Shown: one piece after another, positions 47,549-59,396 of the stretch
Layout of the letters: every line of letters starts with the position of its first letter
Numbering within the stretch: position 1 is the first letter of the stretch
DNA from: Hygrophila difformis
Taxonomy: Eukaryota; Streptophyta; Magnoliopsida; Lamiales; Acanthaceae
Assembly (NCBI GenBank): GCA_030278955.1
Contig: JAOANR010000006.1
Coordinates: 50,806,915-50,870,914, forward strand
DNA: 64,000 bases
Reading direction: 5' to 3'
Made by a program: the position numbers and the translations under genes
The notes under the pieces: generated by a model
The model's input: the letters and a program-made list of their open reading frames with translations, nothing else
The model's database searches: none
What the model was told of the DNA's origin: nothing

Positions 47549-48522
47549 GAAACAGCATTTAAAAACACAAAAATTTCAGTTTATATATATATATAGTATA
47601 TATAGTATATATTTACAGTACTTATTTCATGACGAGCAAGTACCCAAAGATCAATTAAACATTTAGAGTACTAAGACTCTAAATGTGAGGATGTTGATAT
47701 TTGGAGAAAATCTAATGCATTTCAATTATCTGCCTTGCAGAAGTTCGGAACCACCAAAAAGAGGAGCAGAAAAGAGTAACACGGAAAAACCAGGTTCTTG
47801 GTTGGATTAGTTCCATAAGTCTGAGAAAACGCTTTCGGAAATTAAAGAAATTTAATACCCGAAATAAAATTCACAGATAAATGGAACTGACCCAACCTAA
47901 TTTTATGCAAGTGGATTGTTTAATTTTCAGCCCAGCATTTTGAATTTACTTGGACTGAATTTATTCAGCCCAAATCAAATAAAATGGACTCAGGCCCAAC
48001 ATCACACTCGGGCCCAGTCCAAGAAAATTTGAAATTCAAAAATTCTTTGTCGCGGAAGGTCCTTTGTCGCGATGTCATGCATCGCGACCAGGCCCTGTTC
48101 CGCGACAAACTCCCTTTTCTTTCTTAACCCTTCTCTGCTAGTTGTCGCGATGCACCTTGTCGCGGAGCATGACTCCGCGACCAAGCCCTGCTCCGCGACA
48201 CAACCTGCGTTGACTGTCTCCATACTGAACTTTGTCGCGATGACCTTGTCGCGGAGCATGACTCCGCGACCAACCCTCGACTCCGCGACCTCTCTGATGT
48301 CGCCATGCCTTGTCGCGGAACCTTGTTCCGCGACAAAGTCTCGGATTCCGCGACAAAAGTTCAAGTATTTATACCCCCCCACCCCCTCCAGTTTCTTTCC
48401 ACTTTCACTTGTCATTTCAACTCCCTCCAACTTCTTCATCTTCTTTTCCCCCATTTTTCTCTCATCCGAACGAACAACACGTGTTCTTCGCAACCTTAGC
48501 ACTCTATTTTCAAGGGGAAACT
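47549..48522 (+). promoter_or_regulatory. LTR-like promoter segment upstream of the F-box-like gene
   Basis: AAATGTGAGGATGTTG at 47681-47696 repeats the polypurine-like motif that abuts the 3' LTR. The following TGATATTTGGAGAAAATCTA resembles the LTR start. GGCCCA-rich sequence, then a CGCGACA palindrome cluster (48044-48356), then TATTTATA at 48366-48373 follow in the same order and nearly the same spacing as in the LTR (cluster +304 and TATA +621 in the LTR; about +349 and +671 here). I infer a diverged LTR copy serving as promoter for 48523-50318. Confidence 0.6.
48044..48356. repeat. CGCGACA palindrome cluster III (internal)
   Basis: About twelve TGTCGCG/CGCGAC motifs. Palindromes such as TTGTCGCGGAGCATGACTCC plus GCGAC occur near 48157 and 48245, and TTGTCGCGGAACC..GTTCC near 48309. 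Same motif family as LTR clusters I and II, with a partly different loop. Confidence 0.8.
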
Positions 48523-50318
48523 ATGGACCGATTTCATGGACTCCTTCCCAACCTTGGACCCGTGCCTAGACCCAAGCCAAGGAGGAGAGGGTAAACCCTG
48601 TTTTCGCCATGTTCATAACACCCATTCGGACCCTTTATTTTGTTTTCATTTTGTTGTGTTCTTGGTGTGATGTTGTTAGTGCGCACATTTAACTTTAGAT
48701 TTTTTGAGGTTTTTGAGTGCTCTCGGTCGAGAGCACCATTTTGAAACATTTGAAACCCCATTTTGAAACTGGTAATAGTTTAAAGATTTTGAAGTTTTAA
48801 AACTGGAAAGAACAAACTGATGAACATTTGGATATTGTTTTGAATATCTTGATGTTATTGGTTTGATTGATCTTGATGTGAAATGCACAGAGTTGAGTTG
48901 GTGTAATAAAAGAGGTAAGACCTTTTTGGGCACATCTGTTCTCATGATAGAAATCTCATGGGAATAAATGTTTGTTTGTTTATGGAAACATAGTACAAAC
49001 ACCCAATGAGAAACTTCCACTTTTAATAAAAGCAAAATTTTAGAAAAAGACAAAAAGAGTTATTTTTGTTTAATGTTTGACTTGAGCCTTTTGTTCCCAA
49101 TGGAACACTAGTGTGAGTAAAATAGCAGTATTTTTGTCACCCAACTGCTATCATTTTCAAAAATCCAAAATGGTACCACTCACATCCCACTTTTGTTAAA
49201 TAAAACAAGTCAACCATTTTAAAATTAAAAACAGTGTTTGCAAATTTTTGGATGCTTTAACTGTCCAAACAGTCCAAGCTATCCAGAAATAGCAGATCCG
49301 TTCCGCCACGTCTCCATTGCACATTCCAATATTCGAGCATTCCATTTCCATCTATCCATCTCATTCCACTTTCAACAAGTGTCTCGGACTTGTTTAATAA
49401 AATTGAAAACTTTTGGGCCCAATGGCCCATTAAAAAAGATTTTAGGCCCAATGGCCAATTTTATTTTATTTTGGGCTCCTTAGCCCAATTAAAACCAAAT
49501 ATTATTTACAAATGCTTTAGATTAAAATTCAAGTCAGAAATTTAATAATCTCACATCTAGAGCAAAGCTCTAAATGTGAGGATGTTGGTTTCTGAACTTG
49601 AATAATTTCTGAAAATTATATAAAAATTGGATTAATTACTTCTTATCTTTTCAGGGGTAATCCTCCCATTCCAGACCCTGCTCCAGAGGGAACCAAGTTG
49701 CTGGACTTACCGCTCGAACTCCTTGGTGAGATTCTCTCCCGGATAGGAGAGGATGAAATCAGGGAGGTGTTTGCTGCACAACGGGTATGCAAGAAGCTCA
49801 GGGATGCTGGAAACCTTACCATCGTGTACAGGCGATGCGAGGTTGACTCCTCCACTGTGAAGAGAGGGCAAGAAAGAATCCGTTGGCAGAAGGAGAGATT
49901 CCTGCAAACATGCACAGCTGCAGGAAACTTCAATCTCCAGATCATTCCAGCACTTATGGCGTTTGTAGAAGGGAATGAGGAGCACGCTTGTGAACTGCTG
50001 CGCCCAGGAATTGAGGACAACCACAAGGCGTCAATCTTCACCCGGGGACTGATGCTTATGAGTAAGACGGATGAAAGGCAAGTTGAACAAGGAATCAGAA
50101 TGATCGAAAGGATGGTAACAGATCGGTCAATCCTTCAGTACACGTCTACCAACGTCCTCGGATGGATGACGGATAACCCAGACACTCCGTACCTATGGGC
50201 TAATCAAGGAAACAGAATCTACTGCCCAAGGAGGCACGAGCCCATGATGATCCATAACGGCTGGTGTCTGCGGTGTGAGTTGACCAGTTACATCCACTGG
50301 GCCAGATTCCTATTCTGA
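48523..50318 (+). CDS. F-box-like protein gene inside the retroelement, 2 exons, 243 aa
   Basis: Exon 1 48523-48590 (MDRFHGLLPNLGPVPRPKPR start) and exon 2 49655-50318 join at GTAAAC/TTTTCAG in frame (732 nt including stop); the 1,064-nt intron holds no long coding frame. Residues about 38-75 form an F-box-like motif (LDLPLELLGEILSRIGEDEI, then VCKKLRDAG). The rest has repeat-like helices (ACELLRPGIEDNHKASIF; MLMSKTDERQVEQGIRMIER) and a C-terminal Cys/His group (CPRRHEP, GWCLRCE). This layout resembles the plant F-box proteins annotated like At1g67623 and At2g35280; in such families the F-box recruits SCF ubiquitin ligase through SKP1. It occupies the env-like position of Athila elements. It is free of stops. 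Exon 1 is predicted from splice phase alone; the codons from about 49698 on are firm. Capture of a host gene is inferred. Confidence 0.7.
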
Positions 50319-51981
50319 AGAAAGAAGGAAGAATCCTAGTTCCACTTTACCTTGCTTTATTTCATTTCCATTTTAGTAGTAGTAATCTGCAAGGGATTCC
50401 TCCTTTTGTGTGTGCAGGTTCGTATTAACTGCACGAGAATCCCTTGCCACGGATGTATTTACTGCTTTCCCTAAATTGGAACTCAGCTTTTGAGACCACT
50501 GAACAATTCTTCACTGCTTTCCTTTGAAAAGATGTCTGTACAGTCCGAGATGAATAAGTGACTGTCAGGCCAAAAATATGCTGTTGACATACTCAGTATG
50601 TCAGCAGTGCCTCTTTACTGCTTTCAATTAAATAACCAGCAAAAATATGCATAAACTTGCTCTAAATTCACAGGTTGAATTTAGGCTTATGATTAAATTT
50701 TCAGACTTTCAAATTGGGATAATATAATTGAAGACATGCATGACATGAACTCCTGAGGTTTTGAGCTATAAAAATTTAATAATGCGATCAGCTTATTGGG
50801 TAATAAATTTGCATGTTAGAGATTTCGATTGAATAAATTGTTAGAATTAAGCTTTGATTAAATTTGAGAATATTGTATGACATGAATCAACCCAACCTTG
50901 TGAGATTTGAGCCATGAGTCACTTTTACTCATTCATTTTCTTTGATGTGTGAATCATTTTGATTAAAGGAAACTAGAACTTGCAGTTGGGACCGATTCAA
51001 GACCATGCCATATTCCCGAAATCGAGCATATGATCGAGGCACTTAGAAAAACCCAAATTTTTGGCCTTCGTTTGAAATCCAAACCCAAAAATATTTTCCC
51101 CTTAGGATTAACCACTTTGAGCCTTAAGCCTAATTTTTCTTTGAAGCCCTCTATATTATTCCTAGCCTTCTAAAAAGACCAAGAAATTCAAACCCAAGTG
51201 TGCAAGAATGAATTCTATCAAAGGCATTAAATTTATGATCATCAAAAATGATTAATCGGTATTCCATGAACCGATTCAAAAAAAAAAAAAAAAAAGAAGT
51301 TGAATGTCATTCAACACAAATAAATTGCAAATGACAAGCAATTAGACAATAGTCTAATGTCATGCAAAAGAAAATCAAAAAGAAAGAAATAATGATGATC
51401 ATAAAGTTTAAATAAAAATGCCAAGTTATGATAGAATAAATCGTTGCCACTTCTAGCCCAATAATTTTCCTTTCCTACCTAATGTTACAACCGTACGCCC
51501 CGTTATAACCCTCAAATAAGACCTCGTGATCTCGATTTGAAGAAATGAGCCGGTGGCGAGTTGGTCTGATTGCAAGCTTATGGGATAATTTAATTAAATT
51601 TGATTTTGAGCGTTCATGATTAAACCCCAATTGAGAGTGAGTGAATTTTTCCGATTCTCTTATATGTGAGGCTTTGTCTTATTACACATGTTCATGTCAT
51701 CCTCTAATTCTCATCCCTAATCTTTGCATTTTTCAAACATGATATTCATGAAAGGTTGATGATGATGTTTGATTTGTAGGCCCGATACAGTGAGCAAGTA
51801 TCATTTCATTAAACACTGCAATCAAGGGAATTTAATACTTGTAATTTTTGATTGTCTTATCCCAATCCATAAAGGATGTGATTTATGAAGCCACGAAAAT
51901 GAATTGAATATGTAGAGTCCGTGTTCTTACGAACATTGACTCTGACTGCTCGGGGACGATCAGTATTAAATGTGAGGATGT
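50319..51981 (+). other. Non-coding 3' region of the Athila-like element with polypurine-like motif
   Basis: AT-rich, with a poly-A run near 51279 and no supported gene. AAATGTGAGGATGT at 51968-51981 directly precedes the 3' LTR and is the best candidate for the plus-strand primer. Other copies of the motif are at 47681 and 49572. Confidence 0.65.
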
Positions 51982-54900
51982 TGATAATGGCCAGAAATGA
52001 CCATTATTTTCAATCCATTTCCGTGTCTTAAACGGGCATTTGATCGCATTCCGGTCTTACATTAAGTAAGAAAGCAGTCGAATTGGACTGATTTATGCAT
52101 AATTGTAAAAATAATAAGCTGGTGTGAAAAAGACATAAATATGTAATTTTATTACATATTTATGTTAGAAAAATCCAAAAACATGAGAAAAAGAAAAGGA
52201 AACAAAAAGATGGGAAAAAGATAGAAAAGCCCACAAAAAGAATATTTTCGGCCCATCTGGCCCAATCCAGCAGGCCCAGGAAGACCTTTGTCGCGGAAGC
52301 CCCTTGGCGCGATGCAGTGTTCCGCGACAAAGGAGGGGTTCCGCGACCAAGTGGCCCAGATGAAGAGGAGACCAGCCAAGCCCTTTGTCGCGATGACCTT
52401 TGTCGCGATGGCATGCTCCGCGACAAAGGCATGTTCCGCGACCAAGATGCACAATTAGAGACACAAGACCCAGTCGAGAAGCCTTGCCACATGCAGTGTG
52501 TTCCGCGACCAACTTGATGCTCCGAGACAAAGCTGTGATGTGTGTGATGTCTTAAGACACAATGGGCTAGAATCAAGGCCCATGGGCTTAGGGTTACACT
52601 TCTATAAATATGAGGTGCCTCCCATGAGCTAAAAAAAAAGAGGCTAGTTGGAGAGATTGAAATTTTTGTAGAGCTCTTGCAGGCAAGCTTAGGAGTTCTT
52701 CCTTAGGTAGAGTAGTTTAGGTTTATTTTCATGTATTATTTAATTTTTGCTCTTAGTTTAGCTTAGTTTAGTATTTTTACTGTTCACAGTTGCTTAGATA
52801 GCCATTTTTATACCATGTTTTGGTTTCTAAACTCTTGTTTTAGGGTTTGTAATACCCAAATCATGGGTATTAACAATACCTCTTCAATAATATGGGAAAA
52901 CATTCATCATTTGTGTCCCAAATCATGAAATGGGTTTCACACCCCATGGATTTATGCTTTCTTTTTCGCTTTGGGGTCTCTTGACCCCCATTATGCCTAT
53001 TTATGTTTACTGTTAGCATTTTATGGATAATGTTGTGTGGATGTGTGATCAAACCCTAGATTAGGACTCCTGCTTTATTTTAATATTCTGCCCATCCTTG
53101 TTATTTTTGTTCAAGCATGTTCTTCTTTATTTTGAATGTTTCTTGCTTATTTTTAGCTTAGAATAGCTTTTTAATCTGAAATAGGGTGAGATCACGCTGT
53201 TTGCATGCCACTGTTCATTTCTGCTTTTTCTGACTTTTATCCTGAACCACCTTGGGCGCCAACCGCCTTCTGGCGCGGAACCACGTTCCGCGACAAAATG
53301 GCTGTTCCGCGACCAAGGTGTTTCAAGACACTTGTCTCCATAATTTAAAACCCTTTGTCGCGGAGCCACGTTCCGCGACAAAACTGTCCATGCATAGCGA
53401 CAAAGGAGCCAAACTCTTGCATTTTGTCTTCATGGCTTTTTGTCGCGGAATCATCTTGTCGCGGAGCCACGTTCCGCGACAAAATCCCATTCTGAGACAG
53501 AAAAATTATGCCATGTTCCTTGATCTTTGAACACTTTGTCGCGGAACACCTTGTCGCGGAACCACGTTCCGCGACAAAATTTCCATGCATAGCGACAAAG
53601 GTTCAAATGCTTTAGGAATTTTCTGAAAACACTTTGTCGCAATGTCACTCTTGTCGCGGAACCACGTTCCGCGACAAAATCTTGCATAGCGACAAAGAGG
53701 CGTTATGCTGCCAAAAATTCTAAAAACTTGTCGGGATGTCCATGTCGCGGACCTCGGTCCGCGACAAAATTTATGATATCGCGACAAGGGTTCCTCTCCC
53801 TCTATTTAATCTCAAACAACCTTCATTCTCTTCCTATTTTATATTGCAACACTCACATCATAACCCCACGGGTTAGGATGTAACATTCTGGAATTGCAAT
53901 ATAGGGTGTTATGCTGCCCAAATTTTGATTCTCCATTTGCATCACTTAATTAATTGAACCCTTGACTCATTAATGATTAAGGATTGAGATTAGTAATAAT
54001 CAAACATCGACAATCATCATGATTAAAGGACCTTTGTTCAATTGCCATTAAAACACTCTTGTATAAACAAAATCTTGATGGCTTAAACAGATAATCTGGA
54101 CTGTAATTAATTATGGTAGGAAGGATTATTTAAGACCATCACATGTGGACCCAATCCACAACCTTGCATGAGAAACCAATGTCTCTCATACAAGGGATCT
54201 TCTTTTATTTCTTATTTATTTTGTCTTTGTGTGTTGTGTGGAACCATTAGTAAAGAATACATCAGACTAATGTTGGCGGGTACTCCCTCATGGATAACTA
54301 GCTCGTATTTTGGGTATTAGTTACTAATTGTTATTTTGCATGGTCTGGACGACTGTCAGTGGAAGCCTTGGCGGTTCGCCCATCCGGGGTTATGATAGCT
54401 GCTCGGCTGACTCCCATCCAGATACAGTTTTATTTTTATCATTATCTTAATTTCCAAACCTAAATTCCAATCCGTACTGGGAGTCAGTTGGCATCAGTCA
54501 ATGCCAACTGATGATCATTATAGAAGGGAAGCATGTAGGTTTTTATCCGAATTCACAGACAGTGGAGGCCCAACTGGTGTTGACACCACCATTATAGGGT
54601 CTAAGCTGTCTAAATTCGCTCCATCCGAGTAATTGGGAAATTGGACAGTAGATGTTTACAGTCCACCTGATTATTCTGCCATTACTTTGGTCCCTTGACT
54701 ACTTCATGTCTGTGTTTCACCTTCTGTCTAGACCCGCATTTATATTTTGGGTCAATTAATTTTACACTTCCATATATCTTTATGCATGATAATATTATAT
54801 ACTATTGTGGTCTGTAATTATTTTGGGATCCTTCCCTTGGACAATAGAAGTCTAGATCTTAAACAGATATTGCTTTATAAATTTCCAACAAAAATCTCTT

Positions 54901-56695
54901 TATAAAATCCGGATCTGAGTAAGGGATAAATTCCTCAGTTATGACTAATTCATATCCTGTCAAGGGTTGTATTTTGGGAAATTAGAAGCAGATTCAGCGA
55001 TTAGGTCTCGCCTAGACTGAAAGGGTCTGTGTTTTAACTGAGAGTCTAGTACCTGACAGGGAATGATTTTCAAATTCATTATTTTCCAAAATTGCTGGTT
55101 GATGGAAATGTAAGATTAAGTGCTACACCGAGATGGGGTCCACTTGGATTCAAATACAGTGTAGTAAATAATCTTAGAGGAACATCATCCAGGCCTTGGT
55201 TATTTTCCAAGATAGGGTTGAGTTTTCTTTCAACTGCTATCCTCTTCTGCCAAAGCCTACTTTTGAGTCCTGAGTGAGTGCATCCGGAACGAACTAATTT
55301 ATTAGTTCGTTTCATTAGTTTGTATCTCATAATCACCCAGAAGGAAGTGAACACACTAGTGGTTCACTGAGAGCCGGGAATTCTTGATCCATACTCCTTC
55401 ATCCTGATGGGGAGCTGTCGTTTACTACCAGGGTCAGATTTTCAAAACCTCCGAGTGATAGGTTTTAAATGCTTTCTTTACCGCTTTCTTTTAACCGCTT
55501 TCATTAGAGGTCACTCGGTTGTATTGAGAGTTGTGTAACTGCTACTAGGATTGACAGTTAAGGGATAGTTTAGGGCTTAATTCAAATCTTTGGGTGTGAC
55601 ATGGGGGAATGATAGCAGTACTTGACACTTCAATAAATGATTTGTCAGGTGTTGCTTTTCCACCACAGGTGAAGTAACACACCCAGGCCAGGGCAGTTAC
55701 AAATCTGTGGTATCTTAGAATTTGCGGTCTTAAGAACATGTAAACTCATATTGCAAGTACCTGTCTGTTAAAGGGAAAGCATTATTGAGAGCATGAGAAT
55801 CAGCTATCTGATAGAATTATCCCAAACAAAGATCTGCGTATAAAAATGGAAGTTTAATATTGCTGTATCTCACTCTTGTCCAATTTTCATTCTTTTCTTC
55901 CTGTCCTTTCTGTCTACATTGTGATTCAGCTTCACGGTTGGCACAATGCACCTTTTCCCTGCTTTCATAGATAATGTTTACTGCATTCCTAGAATAATTT
56001 TTATCCGCTTTCTAGAATAGATTTATTTGCTTTGTAGATTAATTTAACTGCTTTCAAGATCTAGTTTAAATTCATGTCAGTAGATATTAATCATCTTTCA
56101 ACCTATTGAGCAATACGAATGGAAAATCTAGTAAAACGACGTGGGACCTGCTTCTATCGCACATCCTCCAGTGAACGATCCGGTCTTACTATAAATTACT
56201 GCAATTTTTGACATCGTGCGCTTTCGGGGGCACAGTTTCTTAAACACGAGCAATAAAAACATGACTACTTATAAATATATCCCTAATCACAACCCCGCCA
56301 TCATAAATTGATTTCATTAAATAAAATCTAAACCAGGATCATGATTTTTCGGAAAATACTCATGTAGTGGGAATCAGTCAAAAGTTTCATGGCAGGAAAT
56401 CTTATGACAAGGATTGATGAGAAGTATCATGGCATATTTGCCGGGGATCCTCAGTGTGACAGGCTGAAGGTCAATTTATCCCGGCTGTGCCATGAGATTT
56501 GTCAACATTTCATGACAGAGAGGACCACAGCGCCATTCGAAACCAAAGCACCATACTTGAGTAATAAAAAGACTATTAAGCTTAATATATATATCCCTAA
56601 ACCCCTTTCCGTAAATCATAACTCTTTTCATGTAATAAATCTAACCTGGTATATTTTGGAAAATGCTCGTGGGACGGAAATTGTCAAAAGTTTCA
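51982..56695 (+). repeat. 3' LTR of the Athila-like element, 4,714 bp
   Basis: Partner of 36699-41430 with the same palindrome clusters (52286-52528 and 53262-53787) and TATA box (52603). Differences seen are a 15-bp deletion in cluster II, a 1-bp A-run change, a 2-bp TA change near 56588 and scattered substitutions. It ends TTTCA before the CCAAC duplication. Confidence 0.95.
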
Positions 56696-59396
56696 CCAAC
56701 TTCCTTTAAATTTTAGGACACGCTCTTAACATGCCCTCCAACGTCTGGATCGTCCTCTCTATCTGTCCATCCGTCATCGGGTGGAATGCGGTAGTAATCT
56801 TAATTTGTGTACTGAGGGCTTCTTGCAGCTTAGTCCAAAAGTGAGAGACAAATCTATTCTCTGTCGGAGATAATTTCATGTGGTACTCCATGACGTCGAA
56901 CCACATTGTCGATATAAGCTCTCGCCACTTGATCCATAGACCAAGTATCCTTCATCGGAATAAATGCAGCAGTCTTCATCAACCTATCAACGATCACCCA
57001 AATCTTGTTCATCCCTCTAGGTGATCGTGGTAACCCAGAAACAAAATCCATTGATATACTATCCCATTTCCAACTTGGGATTTCCAATGGCTACATTAAT
57101 CCAAGGGGTTTTTGACGTACTGCCTTGACCTTCTAGCAGTGAGGCATCTCGACACAAAATCTGATACCTCTCTTTTCATATTCGGCCACCAGTAAATCTT
57201 CTTCAGGTCTTTATAAAAGCTTGTCACCCCCGGGGTGAACCGAATATGGGGTGTTATGCCCTTCTTCTATCAGTCTCCGTTTCAGGTCAACACGTTTCTG
57301 TGGCACACACCACTTTCTCTTGAAGCGAATGCTTCCGTCTTCATGCATAGCAAACCCTATTGCCTTGGCATCGGCAATGCTTTTCATAATCCTTCCCACC
57401 TTCATATTGCCTGGTTGGGCAAGTTTTATCTCATCAAATATTAGACTCTACTACCATTGCGTTAACCACATCATTCACTGTGCCTGAATCCACAAGCTCT
57501 AAGTTCAACCTCGCCAAGTCCATGTACAAGGCTGGTGGTATCACTAGCGAATTTGCCACTGGCCGGGTCTTCCAGCTTAAGGCGTCAGCTACCACATTTG
57601 CCTTCCCTTCGTGGTATGAAATTTCGAGATCATAATCCTTGATCAGTTCCAACCATCTCCGTTGCCTCAAATTCAACTCCTTCTGAGTGAATATGTATTT
57701 GAGGCTTTTATGATCAGTAAACATTCGACATTTCACCCATAGAGATAATGTCTCCATATTTTTAGAGTGAATACGACTGTTTCCAGCTCTAAGTCGTGTG
57801 TCGGGTAGTTCTCCTCATGGGGTTTTAATTTCTGTGATGCATATGCAATGACTCTCTGATCTTGCATCAAAACACATCCCAAACCTTCTTTTGAAGCATC
57901 ACTGTATACTTCGAAATCACCATTCTCTGATGGGGCTAACACTGGCGTAGTTGTGAGTCAATTCTTCAGTTCTTTAAACGCGATCTCACACTCAACAGCT
58001 GGGTTAAAGGGCGTGAGATTTTTTAGAAATCCTTTACAAATCGCCTATAGTATCTAGCGAGTCAAGGAAAATTCTTACTTCTGTTGGACTTGTCGGCGGT
58101 ACCCACTCCGTTACTGCCGAAACTTTCGCCGGGTCTACTGAAACTCCATCAGCAGATAATATGTGTCCAAGGAATGCCACTTCCTTCATCCAAAAGTTGA
58201 ATCTGGACAGCTTGTTGTAGAGTTGATTTTGGCGCAAGATCCTCAACACTTGATGCAAATGTTGGGAATGCTCCTCCTCGCTCCTTGAGTAGATCAGGAT
58301 GTCGTCAATGAACACCACAACGCACTGATCTAACAATTCTCTAAGCACATTGTTCATGAGGTTCATGAACATTATAGGGGCATTTGTTAACCCAAAGGAT
58401 AACACTGTGAACTCGTAGTGTCCATAACGAGTTCTAAACGCCGTTTTCGGAATGTCCTTCTCCGCAATTCTCAACTGGTGATAACCAGATCGCAAGTCAA
58501 TCTTCGAGAACACTTAAGCTCCCTTCAACTGATCAAATAGGTCCTCAATTCTCGGTAATGGTTACTTGTTCTTGATGGTGAGTTGATTTAGACCTCTATA
58601 ATCAATTCATAGACGTAACCCTCCGTCCTTTTTCTTAACAAATAAGACCGGTGCTCCCCACGGCGAAGTACAGGGTCTTATGTATCCCTTTTCTAACAGC
58701 TCCTCCAGTTGTTCCTTCAACTCTTACGTCTCCAGTGGTGCCATACGGTAAGGAGCTTTCGAGACAGGTTCCGATCCCGGAATGAGATCTATAGTGAATT
58801 CAAGATCTCGCTCAGGCGGCATGCCAGGAAGGTCTTCGGGAAATACGTCGGGATATTCTCTTGCTACTGGGATGTTGTCCACCTCATTCTCTTCCGCTTC
58901 AAGGTTGTGAATGTAGCATGCATACAACGCGTATCCCTTACGAATTAGGCTATATAACTTGAGAGCGTTAACAACCTTGTTGTTCTTCTTAGGGGGTTGA
59001 GAGTAAAAGATAACTCTCTTTCCCCTACTTTTGGACAGGGTGATTTTATGCTTTATACTGGGTCAACCAATCCATACCCAGTACAACGTCAAAGTCCCTT
59101 AAGTCAAAATCTACCAAATTAGCAAAGAATTCTACGTTCTTGATTACTATCGGAATTCTGTTATAACGTTTAGAGCACGATACTACTTCTCCTGAAGGTA
59201 GTTGAATTCCTAAGCTAATCATCTCGCACTTAGGTAGATCTAGTTTAGGTAAAATCCTTGATGATATGATTGAAGAACTAGCTCCAGAGTCAAACAGAAC
59301 TTTAAGGGTGTACTCAAAACATGAAATGTACCTTCCATCGCATCACCTTGCACAGTCACGTCTGCTTGGTTGATAACATTCAACCGTCCCATTTCC
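56696..59396 (-). pseudogene. Chromovirus pol 5' part: protease, RT, RNase H, integrase, decayed
   Basis: Minus-strand continuation of the element at 35.4-36.7 kb. From right to left: the RLNVINQADV segment (about 59390), protease flap motif VVLGMDWLTQYKA (about 59070), pre-RT linker EYPDVFPEDLPGMPPE (about 58850), RT with [13 protein letters not shown] (about 58505) and FIDDILIYS (about 58310), RNase H ([15 protein letters not shown], about 57900; [10 protein letters not shown], about 57720), integrase zinc region (about 57220) and core (WDSISMDFVSGLPR, about 57075; HEIISDRE, about 56870). Stops or frame changes lie near 58720, 58515, 58030, 57750, 57430, 57100 and 56870. The 5' end (gag and 5' LTR) is replaced by copia sequence at about 59396. 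Confidence 0.88.

Larger units (their letters stand above)
36699..56695 (+). mobile_element. Athila-like Ty3/gypsy retrotransposon carrying an extra F-box-like gene, 19,997 bp
   Basis: LTRs 36699-41430 and 51982-56695 begin TGATAATGG and end AAAGTTTCA. CCAAC duplications flank the element (36694-36698 and 56696-56700), and removing it rejoins the integrase of the host element. Interior order: primer site, gag (41592-43751), pol (to 47548), an LTR-like promoter segment (from about 47695), F-box-like gene (48523-50318), and a polypurine-like motif before the 3' LTR. LTRs differ mainly by three small indels (15, 2 and 1 bp) that account for the whole 18-bp length difference, so insertion was recent. 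It is very large for an Athila element. Confidence 0.96.
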
